A program made the position numbers and the translations under genes. Below, piece after piece: positions 1-12,900 of a DNA stretch of 37,822 bases (position 1 is its first letter; every line of letters begins with the position of its first letter). Below the pieces are notes generated by a model. That model was not told the DNA's origin and made no database searches. It saw nothing but the letters and a program-made list of their open reading frames with translations. The stretch is taken from the NCBI GenBank assembly GCA_015657535.1, contig JADHZB010000420.1:1-37822 (forward strand), read 5' to 3'. This DNA comes from Nephromyces sp. MM_2019. Taxonomy: Eukaryota; Apicomplexa; Aconoidasida; Nephromycida.

Positions 1-1110
1 ACTAACCTTGGAGACCTGATGCGGTTATTGGTACGGCTGAGTGTGAGAATAAATAAGCTTTCCCTCCTCGTTTCAAGGGTACACAATAGCACACCTGACA
101 CCTCAGAAAGAGAGGTGCTATTCCAGTATCAAAACCCTTCCTCCAGATGATCTTATTCCAGGGTTAATGTACCACTGTTAAAAAGCAAAGATAACGCTTC
201 CCGAGGCTATTGGATACGTAGAGGAGTTCATTTATGTTACCATATAATTATCCACAATCTCAGCGCAGGAATCTTACCCTGCTACCCTTTCGCGAGCCTA
301 AGCTAATTAAAGCTTAATAATTACTAATAACACTTTAGCTATCGATTAGGACCGGCTAACCCATATCCAATTGCTGTTCATATGGAACCCTTCTCCACTT
401 CAGTCTTCAAAGTTCTCATTTGAATAATTTCTACTACCACCAAGATCTGCACTAAGCATGGTTCCATGCAGGCTTACGCCCATAACACTTCTAAACATAT
501 GCTCACGTCTTCCTACTCATTTTAATATATAACTTGTTACAATGGATTGGTATCGGTGGCTCGCTGCAGCGCCATCCATTTTCAGGGATAGTTCATTCGG
601 CAGGTGAGATGTTACACACTCCTTAGCGGATGTCGACTTCCATGACCACCGTCCTGCTGTCTAAATGAACCAACACCTTTCATGGTATCTCATGAGCGAG
701 TACTTAGGCACCTTAACCAATCGTTAGGAGCATCCCTCATCGCCAGTTCTGCTTACCAAAAATGGCCCACTTGGAGTTGTCTATTGGTACCATATGATTC
801 AATTAAGTAATTTATGGATCGTACTCATTTAAAGTTTGAGAATAGGTCAAGAACATCTAGTTCCCGAGGCCTCTAATCATTCGCTTTACCTGGTACGACT
901 ATTAACCAACTCCAGCTATCCTTTGAGAAACTTCGGAAGAAACCAGCTGCTAGATGGTTCGATTAGTCTATCGCCCCTATACCCAGATTTGACGAACGAG
1001 TTGCACGTCAATATCGCTTCGAACCTCCATCAGGCCTTCGCCTGACTTCATTTTACCCAGGCATATTTCACCATCTTTCGGGTCCTAACATATATGCTCA
1101 TACTCGAACC
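1..1110 (-). rRNA. 28S (large-subunit) rRNA, partial, central region
   Basis: Read on the minus strand this is eukaryotic nuclear LSU rRNA. Recognisable conserved blocks include GACCCGAAAGATGGTGAA (near 1,070-1,090), GGGTATAGGGGCGA and ACTAATCGAACCATCTAG (near 950-1,000), GGTAAGCAGAACTGGCGATG (near 740-760), the block around GGACGGTGGTCATGGAAGTC (near 630-655), TGAAAATGGATGGCGCTG (near 570-590), TTCAAATGAGAACTTTGAAG (near 400-425) and ATAACCGCATCAGGTCTCC at the left edge. The order matches yeast 25S from roughly 800 to 1,770, so the 3' half lies outside the window. A few normally invariant positions differ (CATCTCACC for CAACTCACC; AACTATCCC for AACTAGCCC), which could mean a fast-evolving rRNA or early decay. 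Short open frames inside this block are not genes. Confidence 0.93.
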
Positions 1111-1780
1111 TCTCTCACTCGATCTCATATTTCAACAATTTTTGAGTAATGATATCAATTATGAAAGATGAGTTACAGTTATACATTCTTCCCTAACTTA
1201 TGTTCTTATCAGTGAACAAAATCAATTCACTCTATGATTTAAAGTAAAAAGATACACTATCCATTAGATACTTGATTCTATAGAAAGTACTTTAATACTG
1301 AATGTTCAGATCACACTTTTAGTTGTGATGGTAAACTATAATTAAATTTAATTTGTCTATGAATTCTTTAAATCAAATGATAGAGCCTATGTGACCCCAT
1401 CTCGAGTTCATCTTTCTTCATGGGTCATTAACATCACTATACTTCATGTGGCAGTATAATTAGAATAATATCAATACTTTTTTTACTTCTTGATTATCAA
1501 GTCCAAACGTTTATCTAGTATATATCTATCTAACTTCTAAATGATGGAAATTCATTTAGTATCAAGCCTGATCTTTTGAAGCAACCAAAGAATATATTTC
1601 ATTTTTCCATTCAAAATTTTCACTTATAAAATCTTATTATGTCTTAAAATTCTTTAATTCACGTTACTGTTACATCTCCCTACTCTCTTTAACTTGAAAA
1701 TTCGAGCAGTTATTTGTTCAATTTTTAACAGATTACTTTCGAACATAAGAAGTTATTGTTGTCCCCAAAATTACCCACAT
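1111..1780 (-). rRNA. 28S rRNA 5' domain, strongly diverged or decayed
   Basis: This continues the LSU gene toward its 5' end, but only islands are recognisable. On the minus strand 1,741-1,777 reads like the GGGCAACTTTGGGGCC...TATGTTC block near the 5' end of LSU rRNA, 1,660-1,695 resembles the AAAGAGAGTgaaaaagTACGTGAA block, and 1,381-1,410 is a faint version of the usually invariant block CTTGAAACACGGACCAAGG. The islands are in the correct order and roughly correct spacing, so homology is likely, but the universal core words are altered and A/T-enriched. No 5.8S, ITS or 18S sequence was recognised to the right. Either this copy is a pseudogene decaying from its 5' end, or the organism has an unusually divergent LSU domain I. 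The exact 5' end cannot be placed; about 1,780-2,030 is possible. Confidence 0.6.
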
Positions 1781-4106
1781 TATATATACACATTCATATT
1801 GTATAATAAGGTGGTTACGCTAAAGATTCTAATTTACGTTAATCATTCTATTTAGCTTTAGATTCAGCATACAATATTCCTAACCATCTTCAAAATAATT
1901 TTAATTATCTAAGTAAAAAGAAACAATTACACATTATAAATAAGAATTTCTCAAAAATCTCCATATATTATTTTGATTGATGACAGCAATTAGTAGAGAG
2001 CTGATGTTGAATTCAGAAAATGCACATGTTATGTTCATCTTCTTTAAACTTTCAATGAACTAGGAGCTTAGCCTAAAATAGCCTAATTTGAGCTCTAATA
2101 TCACAAATATAAGAGTTCAGACTGTTGTCCTAAAGGCTATAAAATTCTAAACTTTTTGTTCTTGCTAGCTAAAAATAATAAGACACAGCCTACATTATCT
2201 AGCTTTTCTACAACTTCAAATTTTATAATATAATGCTAAACATTAGTAAAAGCTTAATGGGATTGATTGATTAATAAGCAAATTAGCTAGCTAGTTATAT
2301 AACTTCGGATTGATATCGATCATATTTACTCACTAGCACAGCACTTTGGTAAAGTTTATTTTCTAATTAGTCCACGAATTGTCGAATGACTGAATAATTT
2401 GATACCTGAAAAACCTTTCATATGGAAAATTAGTTGGATCAATATAATAAAATTAATTGAAACTATCACCATTACTGGCATTTTAGTGATGCTTATTAAT
2501 TAAAACTCATTACCAAAGCACAAGCTGTACCAATCAGTCTCAAAGATCTTTTTTAATAAAATATTCAATATGAATTAATAGGATGGCTTACAAGTTTGGA
2601 AAGTTATATATTTAGCAGGCAAATTTTATTTTGTTTGATTGCTTTTACTACATTGCTCGCACTTTGTGCAGTTGCAGTTTTAAGTCTCAAGAGTTCTAAT
2701 AAAAGGCCACTCTTGCTTGACTTGATAAAGTTAGTTAAGATTTTTATCTTGAGACATACTTTAAAACATTTGTGGAAACAGTTATCATAAACAATATGCC
2801 TCTTCCAAAAGGGAGGGGTAAATTTAAATTCGCAATGATGCAAATTTCTAAACTATTTTTTAAAACAAATTTTTTTATAAAGTCAATCAATTATAGAGAC
2901 AGCAAATAATCTCCCATAAATTTTTTTTATACTTTTAGAATCTAGATTCTTGTATATTCAATACAATAAAAACTTGAGAAATTAGTTATAAAAAAGCAGT
3001 CTTGAAATAAATTAATAAAGATAATTAGTATTCGAGAGAGAAAGCAATAAATAAGAGCCTTTTCTCGTATTTATAATATTAATAAAGCTGAAGGGAAATT
3101 TTTTTAATCTATGAAACCATTTTAATTCAGCCTTTGTGTTAATCAATTGGACCTGACCGTGGTGTAAGCGAAAGCGCTATAATGATTTTCTTTAAAGAAT
3201 GAAACTTTAGATCTTGAAAAATAATTTAATGTTTTATGCGAATAAAAGCCAATTTATAGCTCAAATATTAAGTAAAAAAAAAATATATCAAGCATTACTA
3301 ATTAATTGTCCAAAACAGAGTTTTCTAAAATCTTTTATTTTCATTACTTATAATTTGAATTTATCTTGCTGGATATCAATATCAGCAACTATCCTGTTAT
3401 TTTCAATAAAAACAATGTTTAAAAAGAAGTAGGGCTATGCAAGCGATGTATACTTTAAAAATATCAGTCTTATTGTGCCTGTATTTTTACAATACTAACT
3501 TCAATTGACTTTTTTATTGAAGCTAATGTAATAGAGTAGAGTTAGATTTCTATTTTTTATTTCAAAAACTAGTCTAAATAAATCAAAAAACTTATATAAG
3601 CTTGTATTCACAAGATATTCTAAGGAATCAAAGGCTTTGAGTTTCCAATACATTTCAGAAGGTAAATTTTATTATGAAAAGAGTTTTGCAAGCCCACTAT
3701 ATACAAGCTTTTCTGATGTCATCTATAAAAATATATTTGGAAAAGATGTAGAGATAGGGGTAATTTGTTGAAATAAATAATTCCTTTAAAGGACATGGTG
3801 TTTTTGAAAATAATATTAAAAAATAATAGGTAATATTACTTTACAAAAATTGAGGATTGAAATAAATTAAAATAAATTAAAATTGTTGATAAATTGAAAA
3901 TTGTCCTATACTTGTTAAAAATTTGTTACAAATTGAAATTTGGTACTTTAAAATAATTGTGAGTTAGAATTTTGAATGAGTTTCGGATCCTGAAAGAAAA
4001 AGCGTCAAATTTTCAACTAAAAAGAATTGAATAATAAAAATTAATTTCCAGCAAATATATGGTTCTTATAATCGTCTATGTAAAATTTAAGGTAATAATT
4101 TTATGC
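1781..4106. other. A/T-rich spacer between rDNA and transporter array
   Basis: No gene recognised. Short open frames on both strands near 2,600-2,840 overlap each other and are unconvincing, as is a 72-codon frame at 3,214-3,432. There is no 5.8S or 18S rRNA, no tRNA cloverleaf and no obvious mobile element. A short patch of higher G+C at about 3,148-3,178 contains the small hairpin AGCG-AAAG-CGCT and is otherwise unexplained. Confidence 0.5.
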
Positions 4107-5723
4107 TCAACAGCTTAAAAAAACTTGGCTTTCATCTCCATTTTTATTTATATCATCCTCATAATTATAGTATCTGAAAGACTTGAAAGAGGAATCAGCA
4201 AAATTATCATTTACGAACTTATCAGGAATTAACATAAATGTAAATGGGATAGTTAGTAGGGGCATTATACAGTGGCCAGAAAATACTACCCATGCAAGGT
4301 TATTGATCCGGCATGTACCTCCTTCTTGTAGTACTACATTAATCCTTTTGATAATATAATTGCCAAGAAATGATGAAGCAACTTGACCATAATTCCCATA
4401 ACCTGCTGTTATTGAAAACATAATAGTTTCAACTGCTTTGGGGCATACTTTTGCACAAATCAATGCTGTAGGCATATAATCTAATTGATAGCATATGCTG
4501 TATAAAATTGCTGAGCCAACCAAATACATTGTGTGATCATTTATCCCTATGAGTAAATTCCAACGGTTGATAATAATAATGTCAAAAATTGAGCCAAAGC
4601 AACGAATGATAGTAGATGTCCAAAAAATAAGTCGGAATTTATATTGACATAAAATAGCTTGAAATAGCCAAATTCCAATGAAATTTGCTATAATTTGAGC
4701 AGAACCAACATAGGTCTTATAATATACAAATTGAAAATGTGGTCCATTTTCTACGCATGTTAAAGTGTAAAAATATTCTAAATGGGCTTCTAAATTAATA
4801 TATGTAAAATTTACAAGGTATATATAATATATTACCTTTGCAATAATTTTTGGTAAAGTGAACCAAGCTATTAATCCTAGAACAGATCCTGCAGATAAGT
4901 TATAAACTAAATTTGTAGTGGTGTCACTGAAAATATTAACAATTATTGTTCCAATTCCTGCTAGTACCATTACAAAAGCCATAAAAGAAATATGTCGCTG
5001 TGTATTAAGTTTGGAAAAGTCTATACGATTATTTCGGCTTGGCTGTGCCTCATCATCGATCATACAACCAAAGAATAAAAATATCAAACCTTGAGCTGTA
5101 AATGGTATATAAACGAAGAATTGTGTCTTTACTGGTATATTACCATCGGACATTAATCCAACAGTGATAGCCGGTATAATTTGTCCCAAAGTAACACAAA
5201 AATATGTGAATGAAATTACATTGCCTTTGTTATTTGGATTAAGCTTCATCAAATCAGCATATTTTCCTTCTATTAACAAGTCAGTAAAAGAAACTTGAAG
5301 ATTTATGAATAAAAATAATAAAGTAGGAATTGTAATATTGATAGTTTCTTTGGTCATAGTAAATATTGCTAGTGTTATACATGAAACAGTGCCAATTATT
5401 GTATAAATATACATATAGCTTGTTTTTTCATAGCCGAAAATTGGAATTAAGTCCGTTAATAATCCTCCAAAACCCTTAATACTCAGTGGAATTTTTGCCG
5501 TAGCCGACGCTGAGCTATAATCAAGATTGTTCCAACCACCTTCTTTCCAATAGGGAGTTTGAACGGAATCGAGAAAATTGCCAAGTGCACCTTTTATTCC
5601 AAAATAATTACTGATGCAAAGGAGTGTAAATTTAAGACCAAAATCATTTACTATCCCCTCAACATAACATTTGATGTTAATGGGCTTTATCGCATTCAAC
5701 ACAATATCTTGTGGTTTACCCAT
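4107..5723 (-). CDS. BT1/folate-biopterin transporter-like membrane protein, copy 1 (most divergent)
   Basis: A 538-residue polytopic membrane protein, first of six paralogues. The start at 5,723 (MGKPQDI) matches the MGKH/MGRH starts of the other copies; an in-frame ATG 15 codons upstream (5,768) is less likely. Family landmarks present: NDFGLKFTLL near the N terminus, IFGYEKTSYMYIY before a membrane helix, EGKYADLMK, NKGNVISFTYF, a hydrophilic centre with PSRNNRIDF (others RFDF), FWTSTIIR followed by GSIFDIIII and NRWN, and CPKAVETIMF, which is the typical C-terminal BT1 signature region. About 12 membrane segments are apparent. The GGPC motif of the other copies is GGTC here, and the tail differs. 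Known relatives carry folates, pterins or S-adenosylmethionine; the substrate here is unknown. The frame is intact, single-exon and ends with TGA. Confidence 0.87.
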   Translation of the reverse strand: MGKPQDIVLNAIKPINIKCYVEGIVNDFGLKFTLLCISNYFGIKGALGNFLDSVQTPYWKEGGWNNLDYSSASATAKIPLSIKGFGGLLTDLIPIFGYEKTSYMYIYTIIGTVSCITLAIFTMTKETINITIPTLLFLFINLQVSFTDLLIEGKYADLMKLNPNNKGNVISFTYFCVTLGQIIPAITVGLMSDGNIPVKTQFFVYIPFTAQGLIFLFFGCMIDDEAQPSRNNRIDFSKLNTQRHISFMAFVMVLAGIGTIIVNIFSDTTTNLVYNLSAGSVLGLIAWFTLPKIIAKVIYYIYLVNFTYINLEAHLEYFYTLTCVENGPHFQFVYYKTYVGSAQIIANFIGIWLFQAILCQYKFRLIFWTSTIIRCFGSIFDIIIINRWNLLIGINDHTMYLVGSAILYSICYQLDYMPTALICAKVCPKAVETIMFSITAGYGNYGQVASSFLGNYIIKRINVVLQEGGTCRINNLAWVVFSGHCIMPLLTIPFTFMLIPDKFVNDNFADSSFKSFRYYNYEDDINKNGDESQVFLSC

Positions 5724-6762
5724 CTTAACAAGACAGCTTAATAAATCGATATCGATTGTTTGAAGCAAAATTCAATTAGAAATTTTCAGATACCAACTGG
5801 TTTACGGTTTAAATTCAAATACTAACTACTTAGAAAATCAAGTCTCAAATTGTTATTATAAATCAAAATAAATATAATTTACATTATATTGCTATAAATT
5901 CTTAATTCCAATGATTTCTAAAAGCTTTGAAAAAAAAATCAAAGGTTAAGTAAAAAGGCTGCATGGACATTTATCATGAATTAATAAATTAAGCTCTAAA
6001 TATGTATCTAGGTTATTATGGGTAATGCTTAGAAATTATGTAACTGGTAAATTTCGTAAAGTAAATTTATACAATCTATAAAAAGGTGATCTTATGATAG
6101 TACTACAAAGTGTATAAATCAAATTTATATTAAATATTGTATATTAGAGATTTATGTAGCACATATTGTGAATATAGATAACATCAATACCACCTGTCTT
6201 TTCAAAATTACTTTTATATCAATCAGTTGGCACAATGTCATAATGAAGAATAAAAGGTCTCGTTCAAGTGTAGCTAGCAGAGGGTACAAGTTATTATATC
6301 AAGGTAATGTGATACAATTGAATAAATTATATGGTATAATTAGTGCTTACATAAAGTAAAAATAATTCTTTTTTTCACTGTTGTTATTTTATATTGGGTT
6401 AGAGATGTTCTTTTTCTGTGTTTGTAATATTTATATATTATATACTAAGTTTAATTAATTCTTTCATATACTATAACCTCGTAAGTAATGAAAGCCTCTT
6501 AAGTTATGAAAGAGATGTGATTTAATTTGTTAAGTAACATTAAGTAAAAATATAATTTGGTAAGGTCAACACTGAAAAAGATAGAGATTTGTTTAACACA
6601 ACAAACTGTTGCTTATATTATGTATTTAAGTGGCTTTGAACTGCACTTTTTTCTTAAGGATTCTCAACTTCTAGACAAAAAAATTAAAATGTTTAGAATT
6701 GTAGAATTGGTTAATATTATAATAGCATCTACAATTATTAGTCTTACTTCACATCATTGCTT

Positions 6763-7137
6763 ATGTTTTCTTTTGCAATTTCTTTTACTTGCTCCTTAAG
6801 GGTTTTTATCGATAGCACAACAACACAAAGCCTAGTAGGTTTTGGATTTCTTTGTTTGTTTAATTGTACATATTTTTTGGGTGCTATTAATACTAAATAT
6901 ATGCATCTAATTTTTGAAGACCAAGATCACTTGAGTGGTAAAAGCTTTGAGTTAATAATCACAAAAGCTTCACCTAATCTAAAAGGTGTTGGTAGCCTTG
7001 CCCTTTTAAGAATCTTCAAAAATGATAGTATTTTCAACTTGTTTTATAATTTACCGAAAGCAACGCAGATTTGTTTTAAAATTTATAAAACACTTTGTGA
7101 GGGGAGTATATATACCTACAAAGACAGAAGGCAATAA
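6763..7137 (+). pseudogene. Unidentified open frame, possible gene fragment
   Basis: The plus-strand frame is open from about 6,742 to the stop at 7,135-7,137. From the first ATG (6,763) it gives 124 residues: a hydrophobic N-terminal third (two short hydrophobic stretches around FSFAISFTC and LVGFGFLCLF) and a more polar remainder ending KDRRQ, followed by two stops (TAATGA). An open run this long is unlikely by chance in DNA with about 75% A+T, and the codons look less biased than the spacer. A second open frame (6,557-6,799) overlaps its start in another phase, so the pair may be one gene broken by a frameshift. I do not recognise the protein. It is not a piece of the neighbouring transporters. 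Confidence 0.3.
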
Positions 7138-9708
7138 TGAAGTGTTATATAATTACCAAAGTCGTAAGATCACTTAAAAGAATTACTTAAACTATTGATT
7201 TATTAAACTTTTAACAATAGATGGTACATTTGAAGCAATTATGATCACTTTTTTTATGTGATTGGTTTTTGAGCTGGAAAAATAACAGATCAGGCAATAA
7301 GATGTAAATTTTTCCTTCACAGACAGTTTGCTAGGTAAAAGAAGATACTTCACGTTTTATTATGTTTAATAATTGTGTATTTTAATGTATTGATTATCAA
7401 ATATTCTTTAGTACACAAGTCGTTAATCTGAAATGATTTTATTATTTAGAAATAAGCACTCATTTTACGAAGCTTGCCAATTTCAGCACAGCTTTAGATT
7501 GCTACTTTTGTAAAAGGACTGATAATTTAAGAACATAAGTCAATTACTCAGTAAGAATTGTAAAACTAATTTTGTTGCATAATGAAAACTCCTGGTTAAA
7601 AGTTTTTAAAAGTTAAAGAAAAGTTTTTTTATGCCTCATTGGTATGAATGGTTAAAAAGTAAAAGAAACTGTGTTTTTAAAGTTTGACAATTCTATTGAT
7701 AGCTAATATCAGTATCTTAGATTTGTAATACCGATGCACTTAAACTTTTGATCTTTGAACTGACCTACCATTTTTAACAGATATCCTTGATGTTTTATCT
7801 TTAGTACGACTTGTATAAAAACGCACATTAATTCCACGATATGAATGTCAAGGAGAATTCTCGCCACGCTCAAACACAATGTCATGAGACCCTAGCAACC
7901 TATCAACAATACTTAGGGCTCGACATTAAAGGAAGAAGTTATTTCTTTTTAAGCTCATTAACACTGTTTCCTCCTAGTGTTCAAAAGCCATCACTTTTGA
8001 AGTCTTGTGTTAAAAATAATTTTTTATGAATCGTGTTATGTAGTACAGAACGATTACATATAGTGAATAATACACTCAAACAAAAATCCACTATAGCTCC
8101 AGAAAAAAAAGTTATAAAAAATTTTAGCGATTTTTTAAAAATACTCGAGCCTTGCATGCAAAGTTTTCAGATAATGTTTTGTTACATTTAAAAACTGACT
8201 ATAATTTATAAGAACATTAAAGGATCAACTAATTGTTAGTCTTAGTTTTATAGGCAACAACTCAGAAGTTGGAAAAACTTGAGATCACGTTTCTAATTTT
8301 ACACTCACGGATTTACATCAAAATTAAATCTCCTGATTATAACATTTAATCATATCAAATCTTATAGCTCACGAGTAAATTTTACACTCATCATGATTTT
8401 AGTAAATCAAATTTTGTATTATCGAATAATTATGCCTAAGGAGTTCAAGTTTATTGTTCAATTTCAGTGGTTGAATGCTTTTAGCATAATAATGCAAAAC
8501 ATTTTCAATTGTCAAATTTTGAACAAGTAGTAAGAAAATACTTTGCTAACTAGAAAGACTTGATACACACCAACTTATAATAATTATGTTATGTGAAATG
8601 GTCTCGCAGTAAAAATGTTTTCAATTTAAGTTGCTTGATTTACCTAAAAAACTGTTTACTTGTATGAATTTGGTTATCCTTTGAAGAAATCATAAGCCAA
8701 TTCATTAGTTTATTTTCACCTCATAATTTCTATATATCCTTATAACTATTTTTAAGGCTTTTGTAAATATTGTAATTTTCCAAAAATTTCTTCAAACTCT
8801 TTACGGTTATAGTATATTTTTACATATTGCTTCACTATTTAGAATTCTAGGTTGTTATTTTCTTATTTATGTATAATTTGACAAAATATTATAATTTTTT
8901 AATCATTTATTGTATCTTATCTCTCGATACAGAAAGCATCATGGCATAGCCACATTCATTATAATTTATTTCTTCCTAGGCAACAAATAAATTTGAAGAT
9001 TTTGTATATTTCAAAACTTTAGTTTGTAATTTCTTCATCGAAATTTTCTTAGTCTAATTATCACGCAGCTTGCTTTGTTTTATTTATCTTTCTCATAAAA
9101 AGAATTATAATACAAGAATAAAGGGGTTCTTTAAACAAATTCGAGGGAACATTTGATGCCTGATGTAAATATTTACAATAAAGATGGGCTCTCCTTTTTC
9201 TCAAAACTAGAAGAAAATTTTTATTATTTTCATTGTTCATGCCTACATTTACTTACTAAATTAGTTATACCTACAGTTATTGGTTCCCTTTATGGATAAA
9301 TGCTATTACCACCTATTCTTTTGCAATAAACTTGAGTCTTACAATTCAGCCTCTTATTCTTAAAAATATTATTTAACCGCTTTGCTCTCTATCTCTAAAT
9401 TCCTTCAAATTATTATCTTATGAGAGACTATCTTCATAATTGACCTTAACGATACTTACACTAGTTACCAGTTAGCTGTGTCTGAAATTTCATAAAAGAA
9501 AATAATTTCTCATTATTTATAGGAGATTGTTCTAATATCGGGTGATATTTTGATTTGATATTGAACATTTATACTCTTTCGTTTTGGAGCAAAAATAACT
9601 TAAGCTCTTTGTTAAGATTTAAAGAAAAAAAACCCATTTTTTATTTTCTATCTAAAATTGCTCTGAATACATTATTTTGTTCGTCAAAATATCATCTTTG
9701 GGGAATGG

Positions 9709-9957
9709 TTGATTTTCTCTTTAATCTATGCTTGCTTGCGTTTTGAGCTCTTACTTTGGGTGAGCTCAAAATGTTTTGAAGATGGCTCTGGTCCTAAACT
9801 TGTGCAAGTCTATGCTAATGCTAGCCATAGTTTAGGTTTACTCTACTCTACCTTTCTGTGTAGCAAAAGTGTTTTGCTTACAGTGTATGTACAAATTCCC
9901 ATATCTGTAGTCTCAGCGGGAATGTTGGGCCAGTATGTGGATAATACACCCATCTAG
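9709..9957 (+). pseudogene. Weak coding remnant, unidentified
   Basis: An 82-codon plus-strand open frame with relatively balanced codons and a local rise in G+C. Inside are hydrophobic stretches (LLYSTFLCSKSVLLTVYV) suggestive of a membrane protein piece. Downstream, the same frame is interrupted repeatedly by stops to about 10.4 kb. Its length alone is not significant in a sequence this size. I list it as a possible fragment only, with no family recognised. Confidence 0.15.
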
Positions 9958-12900
9958 GAAATCTGCTAAGATGGTAAAATTTGTTGCCTTGAATATAAGT
10001 GAGTTATATATTTACCAAATCAGCACAAAAAAGCACACCCTCATGATTTGGATTTTCTGTTCTACATACAATAATAGATAGTTTTTGTTAGCTTCTCTAT
10101 TCTACTTAGTTACCAACATAACAGGCCGGGGATTGCCCAAAGAATTTAAAAAATCTTTGAAAGTCTTTTTTTGGCTTTCACGACAACTCCTTCACTATTT
10201 GTAGCTTGATTTTGAAAATATTTTTTCTGAAACTTATGATTACACCTAGAACAGATGATTTAAGTTTTTTATTAAACGAATACACCCAATCAAAAACTAA
10301 GAATGATGTTTGTATCATTCTTTGGGTCATTTTAGGACTTTTAATAGGCTTATCAAATACTATAGATGCTTTGCTGTAGCAACATCAAAAAATATTCCAA
10401 ATAAGGAGGGATATTCTGAACACAATTCCTAACTGTGAAATTATAAACTAAAAAAGTTATAAATTGTTAACCAACTTTTTAATGTCAACAAAAAGCTGAA
10501 TATACAAAATGACAAGCAGAGCCAAACAAATAAGTATCATCGGCTTCAAATAAACTAGATTTTAAGGTAAACAATACTAAATTGTTATAATATTGCTACT
10601 AAGCAGAGAACCCAAATTTCTTTAATCAGTTAGTAGGAGTATATATTGTCTTTTAGCTCCTAGAAATGCTTTGGTTTGTTTAATAGATGAGGAATTCTCA
10701 TTTTACATAATTAGCTTTTATTACACTCCTTCAATGTTAGTACAGAGAATCACTACGGATGTGTAGTATGTGATCTCATTTCACTGTACGTCTCTTAATA
10801 TGTACCACCTCACTTGTTGACTAATGTAGCTAACATATCAAAAATTTTATAAGAATGGCTAACTGCTAGTTTTAACCATATTGAATACTAGGAATATTTA
10901 TAACTATTTATTTTACTTAAAAGTTTTTAAAGAAATATAAAACATTAAGAATTTTCCGGTTTATAAATAATGCGATAAATTCTTAGTATCTGTTAATTGT
11001 CCTGAGAAATATTTTTTTCGTTTTGGTCTCTTTAATAGTATTGAATTAGAGTTTTCAGACATTAGTTTGAGCTGTTATTGCTCTCTTTATTGAATTAAAT
11101 TTTTATGAGACAGTGAAATGAGGTCATCCATGGCAATGTCTAAAACCTATGTCTTTAGATAATTTCTAAAAACACATTGACTCTTTCAATTATTACCCAC
11201 TAGTTAGGTTTGACAAGTCTCACCTAGTTAAAGTTCATCTAAACTACTAAATGGTATGGCTTGTAACACTGATAGAGTGCTTAGTATTTAAATCACAGCG
11301 TTTTTTAAAGCTTGAGGGTACATCTTACTAAAACTTGAGCTCAAAAGCCTGTTTTCCATAACCCAAAACTACCTAGCAAAATATAGCCCTTTATCTAAAT
11401 ATAATACATTTACTTTTTAGAATTTACTCAAGCTTTATAACACAATTTGATGATTCAACAATTCAGGAGAGGGATATGCAACTTATGAAGCAGAAATTTC
11501 AATTATGGAATTTACAAACATTGTCCGATGATGTTAGATAGCCTTTGTGTGTAATAGGGCAAAAGATTGAAGGCTCTTAGCTAAAGCATTTTACCAAAGC
11601 TTCTAAGTTATAACTAAAATGTGATCAACAAAGATTAAAATGTATGTAAATGAGAATCTTAATACAGGAAAAAGCACCTAAGAATGAAGAAAATGCATTA
11701 GAAAAACGAATCGAACGAATTTAAAATTATACTCAAATATGTAAGTGTTTTGGTTACGATCCAAATAGTGATTTTTTGCATCTTGAATTCATAGATCATT
11801 GCTCAAGGGTCAAATAAACTTTTAGTTATCAAGATTATTAAGTAGGATTGTGTCGAGGTTATTAAGATAAATTTGAATATTGAATAGCTCATATAGCTGG
11901 ATGGCTGTGAATATATAACAAAAATGAATCTAATTTTGTTTAGGCTAACTATTTCCAGCAATATTTCTGTTAGCTATAGCCAGATTGCTCAACTAGAATT
12001 GATGTAAAATTTATATCAAGCCCTCGAAATAGGCTTTGTTAATGACCATAATTTCAAACTAAGCAAATTTATTAACGGCTCATGGTACTTAATTATGAAA
12101 ATAGAAAAATTACGAATAACAGCATATAACTAACAAAAAGTTTATTTAAGGCTCCAAAAATTTAATCGTGCTGACTTCAATTTTACTAAATTTCTAGTTG
12201 CAGTGTGCGTTATTTGCAACCAAAAAAATGGGTATAGCTTCCTCAGATTGAAGAGCCATTTGGCTTTCGTCCTTTAGCATTCTTTAGACATAAACAAAGA
12301 GAAGCACATGATTATATTATATTAGCACAAAGGCTAACTCGATACACATAAGTCAAAAATAAAGAAACTGGTAAATTAACTCATACGATATTTGTATATA
12401 ATCACAACACTACAATGGCATAGTATGCGAATCTTGATGTATTTTATTATTTTTACCTAGCAATCTTTTTAATAGCTTCTATTATTTAATTTTCTAATAT
12501 AGAACTAATGAAATAAACTTTGAAATTAAATATAAAAATTATATTGCCAAATGATATTTTATAACTAGTTAAAATAATTCGATATAAATTCGCTTTACTA
12601 ATATACAAAACTCAACTTTAAAAAAATTACCAAAATATATTATCTAAATTCTTGTAAATTTCTAATATTAAAAGTAAAAATTTATAATACGATATAAACA
12701 CATTATATTTATAATCTTTTTAACTAGTAATTTCTAAACAAATTATACAACCGATATAATACATCGTTTTGTTACAATATATAATTATCAAATTTATATT
12801 GTATATAAATACAGCTTTAGAAGTCGAAATATACATCTTGAAGTCACATCTACAAATTTCGGGTTTGTATATATATATAAAATCAGCATACAATACAAAT

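Noticed and set aside
836..1045. 69-codon open frame on the plus strand
   Set aside because: It lies wholly inside the conserved 28S rRNA sequence, read on the wrong strand; not a gene.
2596..2843. Overlapping plus and minus open frames of 64 and 79 codons
   Set aside because: Lengths are expected by chance at this base composition; each is the other's antisense and neither shows a motif.
7841..8029. 62-codon plus-strand frame with unusually even codon use
   Set aside because: Too short to be significant, no recognised motif and no continuation in other frames.
11640..12480. A frame that reads as a plausible protein if TAA/TAG are taken as Gln and TGA as Trp
   Set aside because: With all three stops reassigned any frame is open. 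Stop frequency in this frame (about 7%) is near that expected for the base composition, and the real genes in the window use TAA and TGA as stops. A short stop-free stretch (12,247-12,354) may be a gene relic, but recoding is not supported.
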